Notes: generated from the letters alone by a model not told the origin. A stretch of DNA of 64,000 nt from Halomonas halodenitrificans DSM 735 (GCF_000620045.1 NZ_JHVH01000001.1:124001-188000); one strand, 5' to 3'. Numbered from the stretch's first letter, positions 11,474 to 20,511 are shown. Translations and numbers: made by a program.

Positions 11474-11974
11474 TTACTGGCTGGCGCCTTGCTGGGCGTC
11501 CATCCGCTCGCCCATCTCGGCGGCCTTGTCCTGGTAGTCTTCGGGCGTGTAACCCGCATCCTCCAGGGCCTGGGCCACTTCGGGGGGCATGTAGTTCTCG
11601 TCGTGGCGCGCCAGCACCTGATCGGCACGCAACCATCCCTCCGACTGCAGTTTACCGACCACGACCACACCCTGTCCCTCGCGGAACAGGTCGGGGAGGA
11701 TGCCGCTGTAGCGGACCTCGAGGTCGTCGACATAGTCGGTGACCACAAAGGCCACGTCGAGGCTCTCCGGGTTACGGGCCACGGTGCCCTCCTTGACCAT
11801 GCCCCCCGCGCGAATCTGGCGCTCGAAGGGGGCATCTCCCGCGGCGATCTGTACCGGGCTGAAGAACAGGTTGATATTGCTGCGCAGGGCATAAAGGGTA
11901 AGCCCCACGGCGATTGCCGCCAGCGCGATCAACCCCAGGGACAGATAGAGCTTCTGCTTGCGTTTAGGCCTCAT
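11474..11974 (-). CDS. ccmE: Haem chaperone CcmE
   Basis: Periplasmic, membrane-anchored chaperone that covalently binds haem and hands it to CcmF. I take MRPKRKQKLYLSLGLIALAA as the start (ATG 11972-11974, 166 aa). The basic N terminus and one membrane helix fit the family, and the longer open frame upstream overlaps ccmD. The haem-binding histidine is H124 in LARHDENYMPPEV, with the conserved tyrosine Y128. The start overlaps the ccmD stop by 11 bp. Confidence 0.95.
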   Translation of the reverse strand: MRPKRKQKLYLSLGLIALAAIAVGLTLYALRSNINLFFSPVQIAAGDAPFERQIRAGGMVKEGTVARNPESLDVAFVVTDYVDDLEVRYSGILPDLFREGQGVVVVGKLQSEGWLRADQVLARHDENYMPPEVAQALEDAGYTPEDYQDKAAEMGERMDAQQGASQ

Positions 11975-12182
11975 GGCGTTGTCCACCCGTCTGATGTGAA
12001 GTCTGGTCCGTCGTGGTCCGGCGACGTTCATGGCGCTGGAGCCTGCGCAGCAGCTGGCGACGCTCCGCCCGAGCATGCAGCACGATGCCCACCAGCAGGG
12101 CACCGGTCACGCCCCAGCTGGCCCACACGTAGGGGGCATGCCCCCCCATGGCGAGGAAATCTTGAAAGGAGTCGAAAGCCAT
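11964..12182 (-). CDS. ccmD: Haem exporter protein CcmD
   Basis: Small single-span membrane protein needed to release holo-CcmE from the CcmABC complex. The protein has 72 aa: MAFDSFQDFLAMGGHAPYVW, then a transmembrane helix (VTGALLVGIVL) and a highly basic cytoplasmic tail. The ATG at 12180-12182 overlaps the ccmC stop in a TGATG arrangement. A TTG one codon upstream is a less likely start. Confidence 0.9.
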   Translation of the reverse strand: MAFDSFQDFLAMGGHAPYVWASWGVTGALLVGIVLHARAERRQLLRRLQRHERRRTTTDQTSHQTGGQRHEA

Positions 12183-12931
12183 CAACTCAGCCCTCCGGCG
12201 AGTTCGCGCACCCAGCGCTTGTTCGCTTCACGGCGCAGGATCTCGCTGCGCGTGCGCATCAGGGTGGCGGCGATGAAGAAACAGTAGAAGCCCAGCACCA
12301 TGATCAGCAGTGGCGCCCACATTTCCAGTGGCATCGCCGGACGCGAGGTCACGCTGAAGGTGGCCGGCTGATGCAGGGTATACCACCAGTCAACCGAGTA
12401 CTTGATGATAGGGATATTGATCACCCCGACCATGGCCAGTACCGACGCGGCCCGCGAGCCACTATCACGGCTGGAGAAGGCGCCGCGCAGGGCGATGACA
12501 CCCAGATAGAGAAACAGCAGGATCAGCATCGAGGTCAGGCGCGCATCCCACATCCACCAGGTACCCCAGGTGGGCACACCCCACACCGCCCCGGAAAACA
12601 GGGAAATAAAGGTCATGGCGGCTCCCAGCGGTGCCATTACGGCCGCCGCCATATCGGCGACCTTGATCTTCCAGACCATGAAGATCAGGCCTGCCACCGC
12701 CATGCTGACGAAGATCGACTGGGCCAGGAATGCCGCCGGCACATGCACGTAGATGATGCGGAAGCTGTTGCCCTGCTGGTAATCCGCCGGAGCAAAGGCA
12801 AGCCCCCAGACACTGCCCACCAGAATCAGGACCGCGGCGGCGAGCCAGAACCACGGCATCAGGCGCGCACTGATGGCGTAGAACCACTTGGGCGAGCCAA
12901 GCTTGTGAATAAAGGACCAGATCTTGCCCAT
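12182..12931 (-). CDS. ccmC: Haem exporter permease CcmC
   Basis: Inner-membrane haem-handling protein that loads haem onto CcmE. The start is MGKIWSFIHKLGSPKWFYAI (ATG 12929-12931, 249 aa, six predicted membrane helices). The tryptophan-rich haem-binding WWD motif GVPTWGTWWMWDARLT lies around residues 118-133, with conserved histidines in IYVHVPAAF and YTLHQPATF on either side. It follows ccmB by 20 bp and overlaps ccmD. Confidence 0.96.
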   Translation of the reverse strand: MGKIWSFIHKLGSPKWFYAISARLMPWFWLAAAVLILVGSVWGLAFAPADYQQGNSFRIIYVHVPAAFLAQSIFVSMAVAGLIFMVWKIKVADMAAAVMAPLGAAMTFISLFSGAVWGVPTWGTWWMWDARLTSMLILLFLYLGVIALRGAFSSRDSGSRAASVLAMVGVINIPIIKYSVDWWYTLHQPATFSVTSRPAMPLEMWAPLLIMVLGFYCFFIAATLMRTRSEILRREANKRWVRELAGGLS

Positions 12932-12951
12932 TGGATCTCTCGCTTGAACGT

Positions 12952-13695
12952 TCAACCGTTGATGCTGATGCGCAACGATGCCGCGACCGCCCAGGGCGCC
13001 AGCATCAGTGAAAGGGCCAGCAGTGCCCCTAGAATCGCCAGGTGGGCCGACGCACCGTCGCCCATGATCGCCGCCTGCACGGCACCGGCGCCGAAGATCA
13101 GCACCGGAATATAGAGCGGCAGCACCAGCAGCGACAACAGCACACCGCCGCGTGACAGGCCCACGGTGAGCGCCGCACCGATGGCGCCGATCAGGCTCAG
13201 GCTGGCGGTCCCCAGGGCCAGGGAAAACGCCAGAACCAGATAGCTTCCCGCCGGCAGCGCCAGCATGATGCCCAGCACTGGCGCCATCAACGCCAAGGGC
13301 AGACCGGTCAGCAGCCAGTGTACTGCCACCTTGGCGAGCCCCAGCATGGCCAGCGGCTGAGGGGTCAGCAGCAGCTGTTCCAGGGAGCCGTCTTCGTAGT
13401 CGCTGCGAAAAAGGCTGTCCAGTGACAGCAGTGCCGCCAGCAGTGCCGCTACCCACAGTAGCCCGGGTGCAATGGTGGCAAGCAGTTCCGGATCCGGGGA
13501 GATACCGATAGGGAACAGGGTGATCACCAGGGCGAAGAACACCAGCGGGTTAAGCACTTCACTGCGACGACGCATCAGCAGGGTCAGGTCGCGCTTCAGG
13601 GTCGCCCAGACTGCGACCACCAATCCGCCACCGGGTTCCCCGCCACCGGTCTTGCGGCCGTCGTTATCGATTGGGCGGGCATCAGCGCTCGGCAT
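12952..13695 (-). CDS. ccmB: Haem exporter permease CcmB
   Basis: Membrane subunit of the CcmABCD ABC complex that releases haem-loaded CcmE. The chosen start is MPSADARPIDNDGRK (ATG 13693-13695, 247 aa), which overlaps the ccmA stop by 14 bp. A later in-frame start would give the more usual 220 or so residues. Six membrane segments are visible, beginning with EVLNPLVFFALVITLFPIGI. It lies between ccmA and ccmC. Confidence 0.93.
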   Translation of the reverse strand: MPSADARPIDNDGRKTGGGEPGGGLVVAVWATLKRDLTLLMRRRSEVLNPLVFFALVITLFPIGISPDPELLATIAPGLLWVAALLAALLSLDSLFRSDYEDGSLEQLLLTPQPLAMLGLAKVAVHWLLTGLPLALMAPVLGIMLALPAGSYLVLAFSLALGTASLSLIGAIGAALTVGLSRGGVLLSLLVLPLYIPVLIFGAGAVQAAIMGDGASAHLAILGALLALSLMLAPWAVAASLRISING

Positions 13696-14341
13696 TCTGT
13701 CCTCCCCGACCCAGGCGAACATGCCGAAGCTCCTTCGATGCCTTGATCTCATGGTGAGTGGTGACCAGCACACACCCGCCGGAACGGGCATGGGCGACCA
13801 GCTGCGCCTCCAGCGCCGCGACACCGTCACGGTCGATCGCGGTAAAGGGTTCGTCGAGGACCCACAGCGGCCTCGGCGTAAGCACCAGGCGGGCCAACGC
13901 CACGCGACGCTGCTGGCCGGCCGAGAGCTGCCCCGCGGGCAGGTCCTCGAAGCCCGCCAGCCCCACGGCGTTCAGGGCCGCCAGGCGAGACACCTCAGTG
14001 GGCGTCTCGCCGGCCATCGCCTGATACCAGGCGAGATTTTCCAGCGGTGTCAGGGCGGCTTTCACCCCCGGGGCATGCCCCAGGTAAAGCAGGCTCTCCA
14101 GAAAGGCCTGACGTGCCCGGCGCATCGGTGACGCATTCCAGAAGAGCTCACCCTGATAGTCGGCGAGCTGTCCGGACAGGATCTTGAGCAGAGTGGTCTT
14201 GCCACTGCCATTCGGCCCCTCCACGCGCACGATCTCGCCGCCGCGGATATCGAGATCGAGGTCCTCGAACAGCCATCGATCATCCCGTTCACAGGCCAGG
14301 CCTCTAGCTTGCAGGCGCAGGGTCAAGACACTCTCCGGCAT
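13682..14341 (-). CDS. ccmA: Haem exporter ATP-binding protein CcmA
   Basis: ATPase subunit of the CcmABCD complex. The protein has 219 aa, with Walker A EGPNGSGKTT (residues 41-50), ABC signature LSAGQQRRVALARL and Walker B LWVLDEPFTAID. It is the first gene of the ccmABCDEFGHI operon. Its promoter must lie in the 110-bp gap that separates it from the divergent promoter of the LexA-like gene at 14453-14480. Confidence 0.96.
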   Translation of the reverse strand: MPESVLTLRLQARGLACERDDRWLFEDLDLDIRGGEIVRVEGPNGSGKTTLLKILSGQLADYQGELFWNASPMRRARQAFLESLLYLGHAPGVKAALTPLENLAWYQAMAGETPTEVSRLAALNAVGLAGFEDLPAGQLSAGQQRRVALARLVLTPRPLWVLDEPFTAIDRDGVAALEAQLVAHARSGGCVLVTTHHEIKASKELRHVRLGRGGQNAER

Positions 14342-14452
14342 TAGGGTAATTTGCCCGAGACTCTACACGGAAAGCCGCTTTTCTGCCAGAGAGAGGGGCC
14401 GCGTCAGCCGGTCGCGGTTGACGTGAATCAAGCACACCCTCAATCGAACACC

Positions 14453-14480
14453 TTGCCAGATCCGATACCCCTGCTATGCT
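14453..14480 (+). promoter_or_regulatory. Sigma-70 type promoter of the LexA-like gene
   Basis: A TTGCCA -35 hexamer (14453-14458) and a TATGCT -10 hexamer (14475-14480) are separated by 16 bp. The predicted transcription start falls near 14487, just before the LexA box, a placement that would let LexA block RNA polymerase. Confidence 0.6.
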
Positions 14481-14489
14481 CTTATGGCA

Positions 14490-14505
14490 CTGTATGTTTC
14501 AACAG
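14490..14505 (+). promoter_or_regulatory. LexA (SOS) box upstream of the LexA-like gene
   Basis: CTGTATGTTTCAACAG matches the gammaproteobacterial LexA consensus CTGT-N8-ACAG at all eight fixed positions. It lies between the -10 element and the ribosome binding site, 10 bp before the ATG. This indicates SOS control of the downstream operon. The same pattern precedes recA in this window. Confidence 0.75.
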
Positions 14506-14515
14506 GAGATATACC

Positions 14516-15010
14516 ATGTTCGAGGCCCCCTCAAGGTTCATGATGCGTCGCCCCAACCGGCCCCTCGCTTATGCCTGGTCACCCTGCCCCACGCCAGACG
14601 ATGCCCAGGACGATGCAGGGGAAATGGTCGATATCCCCTTGCTGGGCAGCGTCGCGGCAGGCATGCCCATCGAGGCCTGCCCCAACGTCAGCCATATCCG
14701 GGTGCCCCGGCGCATGGTGCGCCGCAACACCTACGCCCTGAGGGTGTGCGGCGACTCCATGATCGATTGCAACATCTTCGATGGCGATGTGATCATTATT
14801 GAACAGTGCGAGAGCGCCGAGAATGGTGAAACGGCAGTGGTCATGATCAACAGCCAGGAGGTTACCCTGAAGAAACTCTATATCGAGAAGTCGGGCGTAC
14901 GCCTGCAACCCGCCAACCGGCAGATGGACCCCATCTACCTCAAGAACAGCGATATTCAGGTGCTGGGAATGGTGATGGGCGTGGTGCACCAGGACGAACT
15001 GGCCGCCTGA
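14516..15010 (+). CDS. LexA/UmuD-like S24 self-cleaving protein without HTH domain
   Basis: The protein has 164 aa. Residues 37-160 match the C-terminal self-cleavage domain of LexA and UmuD: cleavage-site Ala48-Gly49 in LGSVAAGMP, catalytic Ser81 in CGDSMID and Lys119 in EVTLKKLY. The first 36 residues (MFEAPSRFMMRRPNRPLAYA and a Pro/Asp-rich stretch) are too short for a winged helix-turn-helix, so it should not repress through DNA binding as LexA does. The start is set by GGAG at 14505-14508, and the gene has its own promoter and LexA box. The stop overlaps the next gene (TGATG). It may be a UmuD-type polymerase accessory factor, but no umuC is adjacent, or a stand-alone S24 regulator. The family is certain, the role is not. 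Confidence 0.85.
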   Translation: MFEAPSRFMMRRPNRPLAYAWSPCPTPDDAQDDAGEMVDIPLLGSVAAGMPIEACPNVSHIRVPRRMVRRNTYALRVCGDSMIDCNIFDGDVIIIEQCESAENGETAVVMINSQEVTLKKLYIEKSGVRLQPANRQMDPIYLKNSDIQVLGMVMGVVHQDELAA

Positions 15011-15630
15011 TGCGCTACCCGATACCCGACCTGCCCGCCGGCGAGTGGCAGACGAACGAGCTGGAAGTGGAGAAGAGCCGGTTTATCGGCTGGGTTTGCC
15101 ATGCCCCGGATATTGCCGCCTTCGAGACGATGCTACGCGCCGCCCGGGAACATCACCCCGCCGCCAGCCACCATTGCAGTGCCTTTATTGCCGGACCGCC
15201 CGGCGAGCAGTCCGCCATCGGCTTCTCCGACGATGGCGAGCCCGGCGGCACCGCCGGACGCCCCATGTACCAGGTGCTCGAGGGCTCCGGTCTCGGCCAG
15301 GTAGGCTGCGTGATCATCCGCTACTTCGGCGGCACCAAGCTGGGCACGGGCGGCCTGGCGCGGGCCTATGCCCAGACCGTCACCCAGGCACTGGAAGCCC
15401 TTCCACGGCGCGACATTGTCGAACGCACCTCCCTGCGGCTCCGGGTCGACTTCTCGGGCGAAGCCCAGGCCCGCGGCTGGCTGGATGAGCGCGAAGTGCC
15501 CGTCGAAGCGGCCGACTACACCGCCGACGGCGTCTGGCTCACCGTCGGCTGGCCAAGCGACATCGAGGTCGACCTGAGCCCGCTGGCCTCGCGGCTACGT
15601 GGCAACCTCGAGCTCCTCGCCGACGATTAA
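15010..15630 (+). CDS. yigZ: IMPACT/YigZ family protein
   Basis: Member of the conserved UPF0029/IMPACT family. The E. coli homologue YigZ has an unsettled function (a link to translation control is known from eukaryotic IMPACT). The protein has 206 aa. The N-terminal IMPACT domain carries the signature GFSDDGEPGGTAGRPMYQVL and IIRYFGGTKLGTGGLARAY, followed by a small ferredoxin-like C-terminal domain (about residues 137-200). Its ATG overlaps the stop of the LexA-like gene, so it is translationally coupled to an SOS-controlled gene. That pairing is unusual for this family in my knowledge. Confidence 0.9.
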   Translation: MRYPIPDLPAGEWQTNELEVEKSRFIGWVCHAPDIAAFETMLRAAREHHPAASHHCSAFIAGPPGEQSAIGFSDDGEPGGTAGRPMYQVLEGSGLGQVGCVIIRYFGGTKLGTGGLARAYAQTVTQALEALPRRDIVERTSLRLRVDFSGEAQARGWLDEREVPVEAADYTADGVWLTVGWPSDIEVDLSPLASRLRGNLELLADD

Positions 15631-15685
15631 TCGAGACTCGGAAAACAGGCGAACAGGCCTTTCTCTCGTCCGACCGATGCCGTCA

Positions 15686-17008
15686 TCAGCCGAGGTACTT
15701 GATCATCACCCCGGCGGCCACCGCCGAACCGATCACCCCGGCTACGTTGGGCCCCATGGCGTGCATCAGCAGGAAGTTGTGCGGATTGGCCTCGAGCCCC
15801 ACCTTGTTGGAGACCCGCGCGGCCATGGGCACCGCCGAGACGCCCGCCGAGCCGATCAATGGGTTGATCGGCATGCGGCTCACCGCGTTCATCAGCTTGG
15901 CCATCAGGATCCCGCAGGCGGTGCCGATGGCGAAGGCCACCATGCCCAGCGCCAGGATGCCCAGGGTCTCGAAGGCCAGGAAGCGATCCGCCATCAGCTT
16001 GGAGCCTACCGAGAGGCCCAGGATAATGGTGACGATATTGATCAGGGCGTTCTGGGCCGTGTCGGAGAGGCGCTCCACCACGCCGCACTCCCGCATCAGG
16101 TTGCCGAAGCAGAACATCCCCAGCAGCGGCGCCGCGTCGGGAAGAAACAGCACCACCAGGATCAGCAGCGCCAGCGGGAAGACGATCTTCTCGCGCTTCG
16201 ACACCGGCCGCAGCTGGGTCATGACGATCTCGCGTTCCTTCTGGCCGGTCAGCGCCTTCATGATCGGCGGCTGAATCAGCGGCACCAGCGCCATGTAGGA
16301 GTAGGAGGCAACGGCGATGGCACCCAGCAGCTCCGGCGCCAGAATACTCGACACATAGATGGAGGTGGGGCCGTCGGCGCCGCCGATGATGCCGATGGCG
16401 GCGGCCTGGTTGAGCGAGAAATCCATCCAGCCCAGGGTCGTCATGCCCACCGCGCCGAGCAGGGTGACGAAGATGCCGAACTGGGCGGCCGCCCCCAGAA
16501 ACAGGGTCCGCGGGTTGGCAAGCAGCGGGCCGAAGTCGGTCATCGCCCCCACGCCCATGAAGATGATCAGCGGTGCGATACCGGAAGCGATGGCTACCGT
16601 ATAGAAGCTGTAGAGCATGCCATCGCCGTAGCCGACGCCTACCGCTACATCGCGAGCGGTGCGCAGCACATCCGCCGAGGTCCCCTCCTGGACCACGCCC
16701 TTGAGCGCCTCACGCCACGCCTCGGCGCTCGCCCCGGCGTCGAGAGTGACGCCGAGGACGTCGGCGAGCTGCTGCAGCACCGCCGGCTTGGCCACCTCGA
16801 TGGCCTGGTCCAGCGCCGACAGCGCCAGGCCTGCCTCGGGAATATTGGCCAGGATGCCACCGAAACCGATCGGCACCAGCAAAAGCGGCTCGAACTTCTT
16901 GCCGATGGCCAGGTAGAGCAGCAGCATGCCGACCAGGATCATCACGGCCTGGCCCAGGGTCAGGTTATAGATCCCCGAGCCATGCCAGAGTGTCAGTAAT
17001 TTTTCCAT
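15686..17008 (-). CDS. oadB: Na+-translocating oxaloacetate decarboxylase, beta subunit
   Basis: Integral-membrane subunit that decarboxylates carboxybiotin and exports Na+ across the inner membrane. The protein has 440 aa with about nine hydrophobic segments. The family hallmark regions include [20 protein letters not shown] (containing the conserved Asp of the sodium channel) and [20 protein letters not shown] near the C terminus. It follows oadA by 10 bp in the oadGAB operon. It converges with yigZ; I see no clear terminator in the 55-bp gap. Confidence 0.95.
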   Translation of the reverse strand: MEKLLTLWHGSGIYNLTLGQAVMILVGMLLLYLAIGKKFEPLLLVPIGFGGILANIPEAGLALSALDQAIEVAKPAVLQQLADVLGVTLDAGASAEAWREALKGVVQEGTSADVLRTARDVAVGVGYGDGMLYSFYTVAIASGIAPLIIFMGVGAMTDFGPLLANPRTLFLGAAAQFGIFVTLLGAVGMTTLGWMDFSLNQAAAIGIIGGADGPTSIYVSSILAPELLGAIAVASYSYMALVPLIQPPIMKALTGQKEREIVMTQLRPVSKREKIVFPLALLILVVLFLPDAAPLLGMFCFGNLMRECGVVERLSDTAQNALINIVTIILGLSVGSKLMADRFLAFETLGILALGMVAFAIGTACGILMAKLMNAVSRMPINPLIGSAGVSAVPMAARVSNKVGLEANPHNFLLMHAMGPNVAGVIGSAVAAGVMIKYLG

Positions 17009-17018
17009 GTCGGCGCCC

Positions 17019-18824
17019 TTAGAGCTCGATCAATACATCACCGACGGCGACGCTATCGCCCTCGCTGACCTTGACGGAAGAAACGGTGCCGGTGCTGGAA
17101 GCACGCACCTCGGTTTCCATCTTCATAGCCTCGAGAATGATCACCACGTCACCCTCGGCGACGCTGTCACCCTCACGCACGTTGACCTTGAAGATATTGC
17201 CGGCCAGCGGGGCACTGACGGCCTCGCCGCTCGCGGCAGGCGCCGCCCCGCCAGCCGCCGAGGCGGCCTGTTCCTGGATGGCATCGACCTCGCCGCCTTC
17301 GGCGACCTCGACCACGTAGGCCTTGCCGTTGACCTTGACGGTGTAGGTCTCGGGACCGGCGGCCGGCGCACTGACCTCGGCACCGCTCTTCTGCGAAGCG
17401 ACCGGCAGGCCGGTTTCGGGGGCCTGGGGTGCCGGCTCGAAGGCGTCGGGGTTGTCACGGTTCTTGAGGAATTTCAGGCCGATCTGGGGGAAGAGCGCAT
17501 AGGTCAGCACGTCGTCGATCTCACGCTCGCCCTCGGCCAGGCGGATGCCATCGGTCTTGGCCTTCTCCTTGAGTTCGGCGGCCAGCTTGTCCATCTCGGG
17601 GCTCAGATTATCGGCCGGGCGGCAGGTAATCGGCTCGCCCCCTTCCAGCACGCGCGTCTGGAGCGCCTTGTCGAATGCCGCCGGGGCGGCGCCGTATTCG
17701 CCCTTGAGCAGCGCCTGGACCTCCTTGGAGATCGACTTGTAGCGCTCCCCCATCATCACGTTCATCACCGCCTGGGTGCCCACGATCTGCGAGGTCGGCG
17801 TCACCAGCGGGATAAAGCCCAGATCCTCGCGCACCCGCGGAATTTCCTGAAGGACATCGTCGAGCTTGTCCCCGGCGCCCTGCTCCTTGAGCTGGCCTTC
17901 CATGTTGGTCAGCATGCCGCCCGGCACCTGGGCAATCAGGATGCGGGAATCGATGCCCTTCAGCGATCCCTCGAAGGCGGCGTACTTCTTGCGCACCTCG
18001 CGGAAATAGGCGGCGATTTCCTCGAGCAGTTCGAGATCCAGGCCGGTGTCGCGCTCGCTGCCCTGGAGAATGGCCACCACCGACTCGGTAGGGCTGTGGC
18101 CGTAGGTCATCGCCATCGAGGAAATCGCGGCATCCACGTTGTCGATGCCCGCCTCGGCGGCCTTGATGGCGGTGGCGGTGGACATGCCGGTGGTCGCATG
18201 ACACTGCATGTGGATAGGAATATCCACGGCCTTCTTGAGCCTGGAGACCAGCTCATAGGCATCGTAGGGCTTGAGCAGACCCGCCATGTCCTTGATGGCC
18301 AGGGAGTCGGCACCCATGTTGGCGATGGACTCGCCGAGCTCTACCCAACCATCCAGGGTATGCACCGGGCTCACGGTGTAGGAGAGCGTGCCCTGGGCAT
18401 GACCCTCGACCTTGCGTACCGCCTGGATGGCACGCTCCAGGTTGCGTGGATCATTCATGGCATCGAAGACGCGGAAGACATCGACGCCGTTGGTCCTGGC
18501 CCGCTCCACGAAGCGGTCCACCACGTCATCGGCGTAATGGCGATAACCCAGCAGGTTCTGGCCACGCAACAGCATCTGCTGAGGGGTGTTGGGCATGGCC
18601 GCCTTCAACGCCCGTATCCGCTCCCACGGATCCTCGCCGAGATAGCGGATACAGGCGTCGAAGGTGGCCCCGCCCCAGGACTCCAGCGACCAGAAGCCGA
18701 CGCGATCGAGCTTCTCGGCAATGGGCAGCATGTCATCGAGGCGCATGCGAGTCGCAAACAGCGACTGGTGGGCGTCGCGAAGGACGACATCGGTAATGCC
18801 CAGCGGGCGAGCGTTGTCAGTCAT
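17019..18824 (-). CDS. oadA: Na+-translocating oxaloacetate decarboxylase, alpha subunit
   Basis: Peripheral subunit that transfers CO2 from oxaloacetate to biotin. The protein has 601 aa. The N-terminal carboxyltransferase TIM barrel begins [19 protein letters not shown] and includes [13 protein letters not shown] conserved linker domain follows. After an Ala/Pro-rich hinge comes the biotinyl domain, with the biotinylated lysine in [11 protein letters not shown] close to the C terminus. The hinge is the usual flexible arm that carries biotin to OadB. The gene lies between oadG and oadB. Confidence 0.96.
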   Translation of the reverse strand: MTDNARPLGITDVVLRDAHQSLFATRMRLDDMLPIAEKLDRVGFWSLESWGGATFDACIRYLGEDPWERIRALKAAMPNTPQQMLLRGQNLLGYRHYADDVVDRFVERARTNGVDVFRVFDAMNDPRNLERAIQAVRKVEGHAQGTLSYTVSPVHTLDGWVELGESIANMGADSLAIKDMAGLLKPYDAYELVSRLKKAVDIPIHMQCHATTGMSTATAIKAAEAGIDNVDAAISSMAMTYGHSPTESVVAILQGSERDTGLDLELLEEIAAYFREVRKKYAAFEGSLKGIDSRILIAQVPGGMLTNMEGQLKEQGAGDKLDDVLQEIPRVREDLGFIPLVTPTSQIVGTQAVMNVMMGERYKSISKEVQALLKGEYGAAPAAFDKALQTRVLEGGEPITCRPADNLSPEMDKLAAELKEKAKTDGIRLAEGEREIDDVLTYALFPQIGLKFLKNRDNPDAFEPAPQAPETGLPVASQKSGAEVSAPAAGPETYTVKVNGKAYVVEVAEGGEVDAIQEQAASAAGGAAPAASGEAVSAPLAGNIFKVNVREGDSVAEGDVVIILEAMKMETEVRASSTGTVSSVKVSEGDSVAVGDVLIEL

Positions 18825-18871
18825 GGGGTGACCTTGAAGTTATGAATGTAGGAAAAAAACATCAAAAGGGA

Positions 18872-19120
18872 TCAGCGGCGGCGCCGGCGGTAGCGATGCA
18901 CCGCGGCGGCAATCGCCACCATGCTGTCATTGTCCTGGGCCGGCCGAGACGTCGCAGCGCCAGGCGACGGCGCCGGTGCCACGGGCTCGGGAAAGAAGCG
19001 GGCAATAAACCGGGACATCAGGGTGGTCACAATCACCAGCAAAGTAAGAAAAACAAAAACAAAGCCCATGCCCAAGGCCATGAGGGACAGTCCCTCTTTC
19101 AGAAGCTGCATGTCCTGCAT
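18872..19120 (-). CDS. oadG: Oxaloacetate decarboxylase, gamma subunit
   Basis: Small membrane subunit (82 aa) that assembles the alpha and beta subunits and binds Zn2+ in known complexes. One N-terminal transmembrane helix (LMALGMGFVFVFLTLLVIV) is followed by a Pro/Ala-rich cytoplasmic segment and a terminal run of arginines. Its position just before oadA on the same strand supports the call, since the family is poorly conserved in sequence. The C-terminal histidine/arginine tail fits the metal-binding tail of the family. Confidence 0.88.
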   Translation of the reverse strand: MQDMQLLKEGLSLMALGMGFVFVFLTLLVIVTTLMSRFIARFFPEPVAPAPSPGAATSRPAQDNDSMVAIAAAVHRYRRRRR

Positions 19121-19238
19121 CGGGCGCCTCCCTTATGGATTTTTCGCCACCATCAACGAAGTACCGACGTTCACGGTGGCTTGCGTAGATTTTTCGATAG
19201 TATAACCTGCCAGAATGTCGACAAATTGCAATGGGGTC

Positions 19239-20279
19239 ATGGTGGAAGTCAGCGTTGTTAATTTACTACAAGATACACCGGGAAGGCTTGGCCTGGCACC
19301 CATGGAGGGCGTAATCGATGCTCATACTCGGGATCTGCTGACCCGACAGCCGGGCTTCGACTGGGCAGTCACCGAGTTCGTCCGGGTGGTCGACGCCCGC
19401 CTGCCGCCACGTGTCTTCCACAAGCATTGTCCGGAACTCCAGCATCACACCATGACGACTCCCGCCGGGGTGCCGGTCAGGCTACAGCTGCTCGGTTCCG
19501 ACCCTGCGGCCCTGGCCGCCAACGCCGATCAGGCCCTGCGCCTCGGCGCCACCGGTCTCGACCTCAATTTCGGCTGCCCCGCCAAGCTCGTCAACCGCCA
19601 CGATGGCGGCGCCTCGCTGCTACGCGACCCCCGGCGCGTGCATGCCGCGGTCGCCGCCGTGCACGAGGCGGTAGGACAGCGTATCCCGGTCACCGCCAAG
19701 ATTCGCCTGGGATTCGCCGACCGCCGCCTGGCGCTGGCTTGTGGGCGTGCCGCTCAGGCCGGGGGCGCCCGTCACCTGGTCGTGCATGGCCGCACCCGTG
19801 AAGAAGGCTACCGGCCACCGGCTCACTGGGAATGGATCGGCCGCATCCGCCGCGACCTCGCCATCCCGGTGATCGCCAACGGCGATATCTGGACCCTCGA
19901 GGATTACTGGAAGGCTCGTACCCTCTCCGGCTGCCGACACGTCATGCTGGGCCGAGGAGCCCTGGCCGACCCCTGGCTGGCGGCGCGCATCCGCCACTGG
20001 CAAGATACCGGCGAACGCCTGGCGCCCACCCCCTGGTCGGTACGGGCCAATATTCTCCGGGAGTTCGCCAGCCTCCAGCGCCGAGCCCTCCCCGAACGCG
20101 TCGTGACCTCGCTGATCAAGCAGTGGCTCAACCATATGCGCATGGGCAACCCCGAGGCGGCTCGCCGCTTCCAGCGACTCAAGCGCCTGACCGTGCTGGA
20201 CGAACTACTCGCCGGCCTGCTGGCCGATACGCCGCCACCCGAGGCGTCGCCGGCAACGACGCGGATGGCGGCTATATAA
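19239..20279 (+). CDS. dusC: tRNA-dihydrouridine(16) synthase DusC
   Basis: FMN enzyme that reduces uridine 16 in tRNA D-loops. It carries the Dus signatures [36 protein letters not shown] (active-site Cys in GCPA) and VVHGRTREEGY; the LAPMEG start and the basic C-terminal helical domain fit DusC better than DusA or DusB. I choose the ATG at 19239 (346 aa). An in-frame ATG at 19215 would lie almost at the start site predicted from a TATAAC element at 19201-19206. It is a single-gene unit. Confidence 0.9.
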   Translation: MVEVSVVNLLQDTPGRLGLAPMEGVIDAHTRDLLTRQPGFDWAVTEFVRVVDARLPPRVFHKHCPELQHHTMTTPAGVPVRLQLLGSDPAALAANADQALRLGATGLDLNFGCPAKLVNRHDGGASLLRDPRRVHAAVAAVHEAVGQRIPVTAKIRLGFADRRLALACGRAAQAGGARHLVVHGRTREEGYRPPAHWEWIGRIRRDLAIPVIANGDIWTLEDYWKARTLSGCRHVMLGRGALADPWLAARIRHWQDTGERLAPTPWSVRANILREFASLQRRALPERVVTSLIKQWLNHMRMGNPEAARRFQRLKRLTVLDELLAGLLADTPPPEASPATTRMAAI

Positions 20280-20315
20280 AAAAAGAGGCGCACGTCGCAA
20301 TGGCGACGGCGCCTC
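20278..20315 (-). terminator. Terminator downstream of the tRNA cluster
   Basis: Nested inverted repeats (GAGGCGC at 20285-20291 with GCGCCTC at 20309-20315, plus an inner ACGTCGC/GCGACG stem) form a strong hairpin. On the minus strand it is followed by seven T residues (20278-20284). It points at the minus-strand tRNA operon and sits right against the dusC stop codon, so it may also protect the dusC mRNA end. Confidence 0.75.
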
Positions 20316-20402
20316 AAACGATCGCGGAACCGGTGCCCGTTCTGGGGTGACCGGTCCGGCTAGCGAGAAAACAGCAGAACAATAACATCGAAACAAACAG
20401 AA

Positions 20403-20428
20403 GACCCGCCCTGCGATGAGGACGGGTC
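20403..20428 (-). terminator. First terminator after tRNA-Arg
   Basis: GACCCG and CGGGTC arms (20403-20408 and 20423-20428), extended by mismatched pairs, form a hairpin 7 nt past the encoded CCA of the distal tRNA-Arg. On the minus strand a T-rich TCTTCTGTTTGTTT follows. It is probably the main terminator, with the hairpin at 20278-20315 as backup. Confidence 0.6.
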
Positions 20429-20434
20429 GATATC

Positions 20435-20511
20435 TGGCGCGCCCGGGAGGATTCGAACCTCCGACCACCTGATTCGTAGTCAGGTACTCTATCCAGCTGA
20501 GCTACGGGCGC
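20435..20511 (-). tRNA. tRNA-Arg (anticodon ACG), copy 2
   Basis: 77 nt with encoded 3' CCA. The acceptor stem GCGCCCG/CGGGCGC, anticodon arm CCTGA-CTACGAA-TCAGG giving anticodon ACG, and T-arm GGTTCGAATCC are all intact. The wobble A is expected to be edited to inosine. It is identical to the copy at 20562-20638. Confidence 0.97.

Noticed and set aside
9453..11636. 727-aa version of CcmF and other N-terminally extended forms (ccmE, ccmC, csrA, alaS, pyrG, pilM, pilO, rpmE)
   Set aside because: The extensions are Arg/Pro/Gly-rich shadow sequence overlapping the preceding gene or leader. Family-like starts with ribosome binding sites lie further in.
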